A stretch of DNA of 64,000 nucleotides from Mesohalobacter halotolerans (GTDB taxonomy: Bacteria; Bacteroidota; Bacteroidia; Flavobacteriales; Flavobacteriaceae), in NCBI RefSeq assembly GCF_006120725.1, contig NZ_SWMU01000001.1, forward strand, positions 248,001 to 312,000, read 5' to 3'. A program made the translations under genes and the position numbers. Positions within the stretch are counted from its first letter, which is position 1; every line of letters begins with the position of its first letter. A model generated the notes under the pieces. It was not told the origin of the DNA. It was given only the letters and a program-made list of their open reading frames with translations, and did not search any database. Shown here piece by piece: positions 53,205-62,197 of the stretch.

Positions 53205-54209
53205 TCAATTTTGCATAGGAATACCGGTATCCCAACGGAATCCAATACCTCCTCTAATCCATACACCACTGCCAAACTTATGGGGTCGATCTAAACCAAA
53301 GGACTGTGGTAAATCAAAATGTGGTGCAAAATTTTTCATTCCTTTTACTGTACTGCGGTGTAAAATACGCAAGCCTTGTTTATCTCTTGGCATATGGGCC
53401 GCTTTGGAAGCCCGATGGGCAACAGCCATATTATCGATAAACACGCAATCATTATCCTGGTATTCAAACGTCATGGCATATCCATTATCCATGCCTTGGT
53501 TAAGAATATCGTTATAGGTATGGCACAATTTTTTTAACTCTTCGTTGTCCAGCAGTCTAAAGCTGTCTTGGTCTGGTAGCTTTTCAATAACCGCACCGGT
53601 CATCCCCAAATGCAACCAAATGGATTTTCGCCCGGATATAAGGTGTTTATGCACTAAAGGATGTACCACTCCGGAATTAGAGTTTACCGAGGAAAGTCTG
53701 TTCCAATAGGATTGTATATCATAAGGAAGGGCATCATAAGCAGCACCCTGATGGGCAAATTCAGTTCCTCCTCCATTCTCTGCTGGGCGAATGATATGAT
53801 ACCCGGAATGAGAAAACGTCTTTGAGACAAAACTTCCATCATTATGCCATTGTGGCCCTACACCAGTAATACCGTGCGCAGGATCGTTTGATAAACGAAA
53901 GATATGTCGGTTTGCATTAGGTGTTTCAGGATGTACACCATGTGTGCTTAGCAATTCTTTTCCGCCCCACCAACAGCTTGCCCGTAAAAAATCATCTTCG
54001 CTGATTTGCTTTTCATTCTTAAAAACGAGAAAACCGCGATTGGCCATTTCCATTTCAAGTGCACTGATAACTTCATCAGATGGCGGTTGCTTGGCCGATA
54101 AATCAATTCCTTCTACTCTGGCGCCTAGCGGAGTAAGGGCTGTGATTTTACCACCGCTTTTTTCGATTAAGGCTTTATTCTTCAGGTTGATTTTTGGTAT
54201 AAGTGACAT
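53205..54209 (-). CDS. TauD/TfdA-family 2-oxoglutarate-dependent dioxygenase
   Basis: The 334-residue enzyme has the iron-binding HxD motif in PQWHNDGSF (near residue 121), NMAVAHRAS with the distal His, and a 2OG-binding Arg in GLRILHRSTVKGM. The N-terminus PLGARVEGIDL is typical of TauD-like enzymes acting on small substrates such as taurine, 2,4-D or amino acids. The substrate is not evident and no sulfonate transporter is nearby. It is a single gene. Confidence 0.9.
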   Translation of the reverse strand: MSLIPKINLKNKALIEKSGGKITALTPLGARVEGIDLSAKQPPSDEVISALEMEMANRGFLVFKNEKQISEDDFLRASCWWGGKELLSTHGVHPETPNANRHIFRLSNDPAHGITGVGPQWHNDGSFVSKTFSHSGYHIIRPAENGGGTEFAHQGAAYDALPYDIQSYWNRLSSVNSNSGVVHPLVHKHLISGRKSIWLHLGMTGAVIEKLPDQDSFRLLDNEELKKLCHTYNDILNQGMDNGYAMTFEYQDNDCVFIDNMAVAHRASKAAHMPRDKQGLRILHRSTVKGMKNFAPHFDLPQSFGLDRPHKFGSGVWIRGGIGFRWDTGIPMQN

Positions 54210-54434
54210 TTCTGAGTTGATTTTAATATAAAATAATTAAAAATTTGGTTACAGATAAATTTTTAGTAAAGAATTTATAAATCTTAAAATAAAATATTTA
54301 AATCTCCGCAACTCTGTTAATTCGTTTGATATTTACAATTATAAGTTTTACTTTTAAGTTAATGTTTTTAGGAGTACGAGATAAAAAATAATGTTATATA
54401 ACATATAGTTGGTTAATAAATTCATCAATTTGAT

Positions 54435-55034
54435 ATGAAAAAAAATATTACATGTAAATTACAAATGTTGATTTGTATTGCCATTGCCGTAGGACTTTTT
54501 TATAGCTGTAAAGCCCATAAAATTGATAAAAGCAAAACCAAAATTAAGAATAAGGCAATTTTAGATTCTTTGTATGCATTGAAATCGTACTACGTTGATG
54601 TAAACACAGCTTATCCATTTAATACCTCATCATACTCACAGGTTGCGAACACTCTTTTGAGAAATAATGCAGGAAACACTGCTAATAGAATAGACCTGTC
54701 TGGCGATGGTAACTATTTAGAAATTCAAAATGATTCGGTTAAAGCTTATTTACCTTTTTTTGGTGAACAGCGGTTAAGTGCTGGTGATTATGGCGGTAGA
54801 GACCTTAGCATAAAGATTGATGAGCCAGTTGACGAATTGTTAAAGCAAATAGACTCAAAAAAAGATAAACTAACATTAAAATTTAGCACTAAACAAGATG
54901 GTTCTGATAATGATAAATATAAAATTATAATTGATATTTTTCCAAACGAGAACGTATCTGTCAAAATTATGCCAGTGTATCGCACGTTTATGAGATATGA
55001 TGGACATTTAAACACAGAAAACGATAAGAAATAA
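54435..55034 (+). CDS. DUF4251-family lipoprotein
   Basis: The 199-residue protein has a lipoprotein signal (IAVGLFYSC). A mature domain follows (LSGDGNYLEIQNDSVKAYLP, FFGEQRLSAGDYGG, LSIKIDEPVDE) matching the DUF4251 pattern of Bacteroidota. These lipoproteins are probably periplasm-facing or surface beta-sandwich domains of unknown role. It opens a run of envelope proteins on the plus strand. Confidence 0.85.
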   Translation: MKKNITCKLQMLICIAIAVGLFYSCKAHKIDKSKTKIKNKAILDSLYALKSYYVDVNTAYPFNTSSYSQVANTLLRNNAGNTANRIDLSGDGNYLEIQNDSVKAYLPFFGEQRLSAGDYGGRDLSIKIDEPVDELLKQIDSKKDKLTLKFSTKQDGSDNDKYKIIIDIFPNENVSVKIMPVYRTFMRYDGHLNTENDKK

Positions 55035-55429
55035 AGCAAGACATAGCGAATTTTTATTGAAGCATTGATAAATAATTAAAATCCTATTTCGTAACTCTAA
55101 ATTCAGCAAGTTTTTAATTTAAGAAATTATGGGCATACGGCAGACATCGAATATGTCTAGGTTAATACTTTTAAAAAAAGTGTTAGTCAACTATTGGAGT
55201 ATCGTTATAGGTTAAATAAAGTTTTAGACATTCATTTCAGAACTGGAAATAATCGCTTCAATAATTTGTCTTTACCCTTAAACTATTCTTCTATATCTGA
55301 TGATAAATCATTACAGAATTTGGATGATTTAACCTATAATCCTTAATAAATCTTAGAAAAAAGAGCTCAAATTTGTAAGTGTAAATATAGAAAAACATTA
55401 CTTTAGCTTTTTTCAAATTAAACAATCAA
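55035..55429. other. Intergenic region with a probable coding remnant
   Basis: This 395-base region has no intact gene. Its middle (about 55096-55346) is a decayed coding stretch described separately. No promoter of the Bacteroidota form or terminator was found in the rest. Confidence 0.5.
55096..55346 (+). pseudogene. Remnant of a coding sequence with an internal stop
   Basis: One plus-strand frame reads about 80 codons of protein-like sequence (FNLRNYGHTADIEYV, stop, VNTFKKSVSQLLEYRYRLNK, then VLDIHFRTGNNRFNNLSLPL) ending in TAA at 55344-55346. There is a single TAG inside and no start codon. The strand-like pattern suggests the end of an envelope protein. No family was recognised. Confidence 0.4.
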
Positions 55430-56125
55430 ATGAAGTCTCTAAGTAGAAAATTGATAGCCATAATAGGCGTATTAGTATTTGTTTTGCAAGGCTGTTCCGG
55501 CACCAAAGTGCTTAGCGCATGGAAAGCTGAAGACAATATCGTTAATAAATTTAAGGAAAGCAACGTTTTGGTTATAGCCCGAACTTCAAACAACCAAGCC
55601 AGAATAGAGTTTGAAAGCGCAATTACACAAGAATTAAAGTCACGTGGCATAAAAGCAACCCCAAGTTTTTCTAAAGCGCCTAAAATCTACCCTAAAAAGG
55701 AAATTACAGAAGAACGCGTCGCCTTTATAAAAGAGCTGTTAGGTTACGAAGGTTTTGATGCTATTGTACTTACCGTAATCAAAGACAAATCACAATCTAT
55801 ACAAACGTCTTCTAGCGGGATATTTGTAGGCGCTTCATACAATAACTTCTATCCCGGCTATTACGGTACATTTTTCGACTACTATGCATATCCCTATGCT
55901 TACGGTCCTTACTATAATTCCTTTGGAGGTTATATCCCAACTTCTAGCTCTACTTACGTCGTCACAGATTATGTTTTAGAAACTGTAGCCTACAACTTAG
56001 ATGAAGAAAAAAATGATCAACTGGTTGCAGTCGTTACCACAGAATTGAACGATCCTAAAAACGCTCATAAAGCCGCAGGAAAATATGTAGAGAAAATTAT
56101 GATGAGTTTAGAAAAGAATAAATAA
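55430..56125 (+). CDS. Lipoprotein with DUF4136-like fold and Tyr/Pro/Gly-rich insert
   Basis: The 231-residue lipoprotein (signal ending VLQGC) has an alpha/beta N-terminal half (KVLSAWKAEDNIVNKFKESN, VLVIARTSNNQARIEFESAI). A Tyr/Gly/Pro-rich insert (about residues 140-170) is followed by a strand and helix region (VVTDYVLETVAYNLDEEKN). This resembles DUF4136 and related Bacteroidota lipoproteins and the gene at 59390. Function is unknown. Confidence 0.75.
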   Translation: MKSLSRKLIAIIGVLVFVLQGCSGTKVLSAWKAEDNIVNKFKESNVLVIARTSNNQARIEFESAITQELKSRGIKATPSFSKAPKIYPKKEITEERVAFIKELLGYEGFDAIVLTVIKDKSQSIQTSSSGIFVGASYNNFYPGYYGTFFDYYAYPYAYGPYYNSFGGYIPTSSSTYVVTDYVLETVAYNLDEEKNDQLVAVVTTELNDPKNAHKAAGKYVEKIMMSLEKNK

Positions 56126-56261
56126 TGTATAGTAATATTAAACCGATGAGCTGAATTTGGTGTAGGGTAAAAAATGATAATATAAAGTAACTTTTTAGAC
56201 TAATAATAAAATATCAATTGGATTTAAAAAATAAGAGATCTGACACCCCAATTCTGCATTT

Positions 56262-56876
56262 ATGAAAAAGTACGCCTTAATTATACTGATAGGATTTTTT
56301 TACAGCGTCCATTCACAAACCAGTATTGAATTCACACCTATTTTTGGATTCACGATAAATGGAAATGTAGACACCTTCAACAGCGATTTCAATATCAGTG
56401 ATGATATTTCATATGGAGGTTTGGTGACAGTGATGTTAAGTGACTATATGGGTTTTGAGCTAAGCTACAAACGTTCAAATAATGAAGTAAGAGAGTTTTT
56501 CTTTCCCACAGCAACACAATTCCGATACGACGCTGGTATAGAGCATTACCAAATTGGCTTTCAGAGAGTATTCAGCACTGAAGAATTTCAGCCTTTTGCT
56601 CTAGGCTCATTGGGTGCATCACGATACTTTAGACGAGATAATAAAAATGATATTTTAGCTTTCTCCATGACCTTTGGAGGAGGATTTAAGTATTTTTTTA
56701 ATGACAATTTTGGGTTAAGACTTCAATCCAATCTTATTTTACCCCTAGAATTTGGTGGAGCTGGGTTTTTCTGTGGTATTGGCTCTGCGGGTGGAAGCTG
56801 TGGCACTACGGCATCATTTTATGTCCCGACAGTGCACTGGGAAAGCTCCATTGGTCTTATTTATAAAATGAATTAA
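56262..56876 (+). CDS. Outer membrane beta-barrel protein (OmpX/OmpW-like size)
   Basis: The 204-residue protein has a signal peptide (GFFYSVHSQT) and about eight alternating amphipathic strands, with aromatic residues at strand ends, as in small porin-like barrels (PF13568-type). It lies 11 bases before the large repeat protein, so the two are probably cotranscribed. It is similar in pattern to the barrel at 60043. Confidence 0.82.
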   Translation: MKKYALIILIGFFYSVHSQTSIEFTPIFGFTINGNVDTFNSDFNISDDISYGGLVTVMLSDYMGFELSYKRSNNEVREFFFPTATQFRYDAGIEHYQIGFQRVFSTEEFQPFALGSLGASRYFRRDNKNDILAFSMTFGGGFKYFFNDNFGLRLQSNLILPLEFGGAGFFCGIGSAGGSCGTTASFYVPTVHWESSIGLIYKMN

Positions 56877-56887
56877 TAAATAAACAT

Positions 56888-58876
56888 ATGAGTGACTTAA
56901 AATCTATTATTAATGCTTTGGTATTGCTTTTGGCTCTTGTAGTTTCTGCTCAGGAAGAAGAAAAAAGTATATGGCCAAAAGATATTGATACTAAAGCCGG
57001 AACAATTACAATTTACCAGCCTGAAAATTCAAGCTATGTCAACAACCATTTAAAGTCTAATCTGGCGTTTGCCTACAAAAAAGAAAATGAAGATCCTGTG
57101 TTTGGAATGCTATGGGTAGATACCTTATTAGATGTAGACAGAACAACTAGAGAAGCTTCTCTAGTTTCTGTAGAAGTAGAAGAGGTGCGGTTTGCTGATG
57201 AGGTTACAGATGAGCAGAAAAATAAACTCGAAGCCCTCATCAATGCTGAAGTCCCCCAATGGGATATACAATTCCCGCTAGATGATTTGATTGCCAGCTT
57301 AGAGGAGGTCAGTGTAACGGAAGATAAATATAAAAATACACCTCCACATATCTATTTTGAAAAAGAACCCACTGTACTCATTTCTATTGACGGTGAACCT
57401 AAGTTAAAAGATATTGAAGAGGGTTATGCTTTAGTTCAAAACTCTGGGTCATTTATACTTGAAGATTCCAAATCAAATACATATTATTTACGTGGAGGCG
57501 AATTCTGGTATAACTCAAAAAATGTAACCGGGCCCTACGAATCGGCCGAAAAAATACCTGAAAAGGTGAAAAAAATAGCCAAAAAAGCGCAACCGGAAGA
57601 TGAAACAGTAGAAGACACAAAAAGCGAAGAAGATGAATATGAGGGTAAACAACCCAAAATAAAAATAGTCACTGAGCCATCAGAATTAATCGTATTTGAT
57701 GGTGATCCAAAATATACTCCTATTCAAAATACAAACCTGTTGTATGTAGCCAATACAGAAAGTGACATTTTTATGAATATTAAGGGGCAGAGTTATTTTC
57801 TCCTGATTTCTGGTCGTTGGTACACGACCAAAGATTTAAAAGGCGACTGGACTTTTATCAAATCACAAGATCTGCCTGAAGATTTTCGAAATATAGATAG
57901 TGAGAGTAAAAAAGCAGACGTCTTGGCCAATGTTTTTGGTACTGAAGAAGCTAAGAATGCCGTCTATGATGCTCAATTGCCCCAAACAGCATCTGTAGAT
58001 AGAGATACAAAGGCAAATAAAGTTGTATATAATGGTACGCCTGAGTTCAAAAGCATAGAAAATCTAAAGTTGAAATATGCGGTTAATACTGAAAGTGCTG
58101 TATTTCTTGACAACAAGATTTATTATCTTTGCGATAATGCAATTTGGTTTAAATCCAACACACCTAATGGCCCCTGGATTGTTTCTGATGAACGACCTGA
58201 TGATATAGAAGATATTCCGGCATCCAACCCAAAATATAACACAAAATATGTTTATATATATGAAGCGTCTCCCACGGTAGTTTATGTTGGGTATACCCCA
58301 GGTTACCATGGCAGCTATTACAATGGGTTTAATGTTGTTTATGGCACTGGATATTACTATAATCCGTGGTACAATAGCTATTATTATCACCATCACTACA
58401 CTTGGGGTTTTTCTGTAAGGTATAATCCCTGGTATGGCTGGAGTGTTGGTTTTAGGTTCGGCTCTCCTTACGGCTGGTATGGATATAGTTATTGGGGTGC
58501 TGGCTATAACCACTGGGGACCACCGTACTACCGGCCCGCATATTACAACCGCAGGTATCATCAAAGAAGAGCTTATCCCATGTACAGAGGAAGAAATGGT
58601 GTAAGTCATTATAATAGATCATCTACATTACCTTCAAGGTATAGAGACAATAGATCTGGTGGACGTTCTAATATCAGACCAAATACGCGTCCAAATACTA
58701 AGCCAACCACTCGACCCACCAATCGCCCTTCTTACAACAGGCCTACTACGCGACCTTATACAAATCGACATACCCCAAATTACCGATCAAGTTCTAGACC
58801 AACTAACAGACCAATAGCCAGCCCATCCGCGAGATCGTTTAACCAAGGAGGAAGAATGATGCCTAGAAGAAGATAG
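56888..58876 (+). CDS. Secreted tandem-repeat protein with Tyr/Gly/His-rich and Arg/Pro-rich C-terminus
   Basis: The 662-residue protein has a signal peptide (LLLALVVSAQ). An N-terminal domain (about 25-145) is followed by three similar units of about 85 residues (starting near 148, 255 and 372), each with a phrase like SxFxxxxxYYLxxxxWY and a GPW/GPY turn. After residue 450 comes a Tyr/Gly/Trp/His-rich section (YYYHHHYTWGF), then an Arg/Pro/Thr/Asn-rich tail (RPTNRPSYNRPTTRP). Similar proteins are sometimes named carbohydrate-binding, without proof. A cell-surface or matrix role is plausible. Confidence 0.8.
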   Translation: MSDLKSIINALVLLLALVVSAQEEEKSIWPKDIDTKAGTITIYQPENSSYVNNHLKSNLAFAYKKENEDPVFGMLWVDTLLDVDRTTREASLVSVEVEEVRFADEVTDEQKNKLEALINAEVPQWDIQFPLDDLIASLEEVSVTEDKYKNTPPHIYFEKEPTVLISIDGEPKLKDIEEGYALVQNSGSFILEDSKSNTYYLRGGEFWYNSKNVTGPYESAEKIPEKVKKIAKKAQPEDETVEDTKSEEDEYEGKQPKIKIVTEPSELIVFDGDPKYTPIQNTNLLYVANTESDIFMNIKGQSYFLLISGRWYTTKDLKGDWTFIKSQDLPEDFRNIDSESKKADVLANVFGTEEAKNAVYDAQLPQTASVDRDTKANKVVYNGTPEFKSIENLKLKYAVNTESAVFLDNKIYYLCDNAIWFKSNTPNGPWIVSDERPDDIEDIPASNPKYNTKYVYIYEASPTVVYVGYTPGYHGSYYNGFNVVYGTGYYYNPWYNSYYYHHHYTWGFSVRYNPWYGWSVGFRFGSPYGWYGYSYWGAGYNHWGPPYYRPAYYNRRYHQRRAYPMYRGRNGVSHYNRSSTLPSRYRDNRSGGRSNIRPNTRPNTKPTTRPTNRPSYNRPTTRPYTNRHTPNYRSSSRPTNRPIASPSARSFNQGGRMMPRRR

Positions 58877-59389
58877 ACTTTAAAAAGTACATCGTGGAAA
58901 TATGCTATTATATAATAGCCATTTGTCTTACATACTTTCTTGTAAAAAAGAACATTATGAGCCCGTAACACCTGGAAAAAAATAATAATTTAAAGCGACT
59001 TTGTCTTGCAATTCTGTTAATGGAACTCAGGATTATTATCGTAGAGTCCGCTTAGAGAGTCATCAAAGGCCTACAAATAGAAATAGACTATCAACCAGAT
59101 GAATAGCCAAGGAGCACAAACCCAAGCAATGTCATACACGCAAAAATAAAACATTAGAAGTAGTTCTAAACTTTGATGCAAGAGGCTCACCAATATTGTG
59201 AATAGAAGAACATAAAGAATAAATACAACAAAAAGTTACAATAAAGGTAAAAATCATAATAGAAAAAATATGCCATATAAATCTCTTATCGTTGAAAGCG
59301 CTTATCGGTAATTTTACACAAAAAGCTATCTAAATATTAAAAAATTAATTATTTTTGAACATAGCAAATCATTTAAAAATAGTAGTATT
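58877..59389. other. Intergenic region, mostly without intact genes
   Basis: This 513-base stretch has no open frame of note. A plus-strand part at about 59019-59104 reads as a short Arg/Asn-rich peptide (DYYRRVRLESHQRPTNRNR) ending in TGA, resembling the Arg-rich tail of the gene just upstream, so it may be decayed duplicated coding DNA. A -7-like box occurs near 59350. Confidence 0.45.
59350..59357 (+). promoter_or_regulatory. Candidate -7 element (TATTTTTG) for the DUF4136 lipoprotein gene
   Basis: TATTTTTG matches TANNTTTG and ends 32 bases before the ATG at 59390. A TTTG at the right -33 distance is not evident. This is a partial promoter match. Confidence 0.4.
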
Positions 59390-60025
59390 ATGAAACATTT
59401 TAATACGTCTAATACTCCTATAAGACTAATAGGCATAATCTCGATGGCCTTTCTTATAACTTTAATGGGTTGTTATCCTGACGAACCAGAATATGTTGAG
59501 GAATACGATATTGCTTATTCCAATTATTCACCCGATTTTAGTTTTAGTGATAGTTATACCTATTCTTTACCAGCAGGTGTTCTCGCGATTGACGATAACC
59601 GTGATCCCGAAGATCCACCTGAGTTTATAGATGATGTATTTGGTAATACCATTTTGGAGCGTATCAGAGAAAACCTCAATGCGGAGGGATGGACAGAAGT
59701 CAGTGAAGATGCCAATCCTGATTTGATTATACTGCCGTCTGCATTTGAAACAGAGTTCCTGTATTTCTATAATCCTGATTATTGGTGTTGGTATTATTCA
59801 TGTTGGGGGTGGTGGTATCCTGGTTATTTTCCTGGTTATGTTTCCGGATTTAAAACAGGTACCGTGTTTATTCAAATGGCTGACCCTAATGGTGTAGAAA
59901 ATGATGATGTGCCTGTTGTATGGGTGGGTGCTTTAAATGGTTTACTTCAAGGCAGTAACAATAATACTATAGGTAGAATAGAGAGAAACCTAGACCAAGT
60001 TTTTTCTCAACCCCCTTTTGATTAA
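59390..60025 (+). CDS. DUF4136-family lipoprotein
   Basis: The 211-residue protein carries a lipoprotein signal ending MAFLITLMGC. The mature domain (FSFSDSYTYSLPAGV, IRENLNAEGWTEVSE) contains a Trp/Tyr/Gly-rich loop (WCWYYSCWGWWYPGYFPGY), then FKTGTVFIQMADP and VPVVWVGALNGLLQG. This order is characteristic of DUF4136 proteins. It is 17 bases upstream of a small beta-barrel gene. Role in the envelope unknown. Confidence 0.88.
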   Translation: MKHFNTSNTPIRLIGIISMAFLITLMGCYPDEPEYVEEYDIAYSNYSPDFSFSDSYTYSLPAGVLAIDDNRDPEDPPEFIDDVFGNTILERIRENLNAEGWTEVSEDANPDLIILPSAFETEFLYFYNPDYWCWYYSCWGWWYPGYFPGYVSGFKTGTVFIQMADPNGVENDDVPVVWVGALNGLLQGSNNNTIGRIERNLDQVFSQPPFD

Positions 60026-60042
60026 TTTTATAAAATATTCTT

Positions 60043-60630
60043 ATGAGAAAGACCGTAATAACAGTTTCCTTGCTATTGTGTTTTGCAGTATCTGTTTCTG
60101 CTCAAAATAAATTTTCTGTAACTTACAACTTGGCATTTCCTTCAGGCAACACTTCAGATTTATTTGAATCGACCAGTTGGCGGGGAGTGAATTTCGATTA
60201 TCACCATTTTCTAAGTGATGAGTTTGCGATTGGTTTTAGCACAGGTTGGCAAATATTTAGTGATGAATTGGGGTTTGTTACTGAAACTTCAGGAACAGAA
60301 ACTTTATCTGGATTTCGCTATAATTACTTAAATAGCTACCCAATATTGCTCACAGGGAGTTATTTTTTTAATCCTGACAATCAATTTAGTCCCTATGCTT
60401 CAATTGGCTTAGGCTTTGTTTACAATGAACTAAACGAAGATATCGGAATACTAACTTTTGAAAAAACTGGATGGCCTTTCAGTGTGCGTCCTGAAATAGG
60501 AATAGATTATGAGTTGGTTTACAATTTAGGTCTTCGAGCTTCATTTAAATATAATTATGTAGCCTCTGGAGATGAATTGCCTAGTTTGCCCTATTTCGCT
60601 TTTAATATAGGATTGGTTTGGACTAATTAG
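60043..60630 (+). CDS. Small outer membrane beta-barrel protein
   Basis: The 195-residue protein has a signal peptide (LLCFAVSVSAQ) and about eight beta strands ending in FNIGLVWTN, typical of barrel C-termini in Bacteroidota. It follows the DUF4136 lipoprotein on the same strand. A potential terminator hairpin spans its stop codon and the downstream T run. Confidence 0.82.
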   Translation: MRKTVITVSLLLCFAVSVSAQNKFSVTYNLAFPSGNTSDLFESTSWRGVNFDYHHFLSDEFAIGFSTGWQIFSDELGFVTETSGTETLSGFRYNYLNSYPILLTGSYFFNPDNQFSPYASIGLGFVYNELNEDIGILTFEKTGWPFSVRPEIGIDYELVYNLGLRASFKYNYVASGDELPSLPYFAFNIGLVWTN

Positions 60631-60687
60631 AAAACTGTTTCTGATTTTAATTTGCGGTTTTTAACTTCTTAATTAGTCCTTTTTTTC
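60620..60687 (+). terminator. Possible terminator after the beta-barrel gene (long-loop hairpin)
   Basis: GGACTAATTA (60620-60629, overlapping the end of the coding region) and TAATTAGTCC (60670-60679) are exact inverted copies, followed by seven or eight T. The loop of 40 bases is long for an intrinsic terminator, so confidence is limited. Confidence 0.4.
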
Positions 60688-60859
60688 TTGGGAGAAAAGA
60701 TTGAATATACGAATAAAATTCTAAGACAATACTAACCTAAAGCAAATGAGACAAATCATAATTACATAATTAATATTAATAGTATAAAGTATTAAATTAA
60801 AGAAAACCCAAAAAAAACTGTGAAAACCAAAAAATCAAATTTTTCCTTATTTTAGTAAA

Positions 60860-62188
60860 ATGTTAGAATTACAACTCCTTATTTTTTTAGCATGTATTGT
60901 TCTAGGATCTAGGATTGGTGGTATTGGTATGGGAGCAATCTCTGGTTTAGGTTTACTGATTTTTGTTTTTATTTTGGGGCTTCCCGAAGGTAGTCCCCCG
61001 ATTATTGTTTTAGGCATGATCTTGGCTGTAATCACGGCCCTATCCGCAATGGAAGCCTCGAATGGCATAGATTTTCTGGTGGGTATTGCTGAAAAAATAA
61101 TGAAACGTAAGCCACAATCTATTACATTTATTGCTCCTGTTGTTACTTATGTGCTCATTTTTGCATCTGGTACCCAGCATGTAATCTATGCTCTATTACC
61201 AGTCATAGCCGAAATATCCAGAAATTCTGATATCCGACCAGAGCGTCCAATTGCCATGAGTGTTATTGCAGCTCAACACGGACTTATAGCTTCACCTATA
61301 TCGGCCGCAACAGTTGCCATGGTAGGGCTTTTTTCATTTTCAGGGGCGACACTAATTGATATATTAGTCATTATTGTTCCTTCTACTTTTATCGCAATTA
61401 TCATTGGCTGTATCTCAGTTTTAAAAAAAGGAAAAGAGCTCGATAAAGATCCCATCTATGCCGAAAAAATTAGCAAGAGAATCATTGCAGTATCTCAACA
61501 ATCTAACTCTTTTGAGCTAGAAAATAAAAAAAATGCGGTGGGATCAACTTTAGTCTTCTTTGTTGCTATTGCAATTGTGGTTCTGTTGGGCTTAGTTCCG
61601 AGTTTAAGACCAACGTATTCCTGGGTCCTAAATGGGGAGACCGTACAAGGTCAAATATCAATGGGAAAGGCTATTATGGTAATTATGCTTGCTGCTGCAG
61701 CCTTTATCATGCTTTTTTTCGAAGCAAACCCAAAGAAATGCGTATCTGGCAACATCATGTCTAGCGGTATTATTGCTCTCATTTCCATCTTAGGTATCTC
61801 TTGGCTAGGGTCATCGTTCTTTGAAGGCAACAGAACTGCTATAGTAGAAGGCATTTCCACTCTAATAGCAGGATACGAATGGGTTTTTGGAATTGGCTTG
61901 TTTATGTTATCTATTTTACTTTTCAGTCAAGCTGCTACTGTTATAACCTTGGTACCTGTAGGAATTGCTTTAGAAATACCCACACCACTTTTAATTGCTT
62001 TGTACCCAGCTGTTAATGGATATTTTTTCCTTCCCACATATGGAACCCTTATTGCTGGAGTTAATTTTGACCAAACTGGTACTACCAAAATTGGTAAATA
62101 TTTAGTGAACCATAGTTTTATGCTGCCAGGTTTAGTCACTACTATTTCAGCAGTTTTAATAGCACTAATTTTAACCACATTAATATAA
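60860..62188 (+). CDS. Anaerobic C4-dicarboxylate exchanger (DcuA/DcuB family)
   Basis: The 442-residue protein has about 10-12 hydrophobic helices. It has DcuA/DcuB hallmarks: the N-terminal CIVLGSRIGGIGMGAISGL, IRPERPIAMSVIAAQHGLIASPISAA, and a C-terminal FDQTGTTKIGKYLVNHSFMLPGL. It is closer to DcuB than DcuA in these segments. The family exchanges fumarate, aspartate or malate for succinate. It lies 9 bases before an exported aspartase, so fumarate or aspartate uptake is the likely task. Confidence 0.92.
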   Translation: MLELQLLIFLACIVLGSRIGGIGMGAISGLGLLIFVFILGLPEGSPPIIVLGMILAVITALSAMEASNGIDFLVGIAEKIMKRKPQSITFIAPVVTYVLIFASGTQHVIYALLPVIAEISRNSDIRPERPIAMSVIAAQHGLIASPISAATVAMVGLFSFSGATLIDILVIIVPSTFIAIIIGCISVLKKGKELDKDPIYAEKISKRIIAVSQQSNSFELENKKNAVGSTLVFFVAIAIVVLLGLVPSLRPTYSWVLNGETVQGQISMGKAIMVIMLAAAAFIMLFFEANPKKCVSGNIMSSGIIALISILGISWLGSSFFEGNRTAIVEGISTLIAGYEWVFGIGLFMLSILLFSQAATVITLVPVGIALEIPTPLLIALYPAVNGYFFLPTYGTLIAGVNFDQTGTTKIGKYLVNHSFMLPGLVTTISAVLIALILTTLI

Positions 62189-62197
62189 ACGATAATT

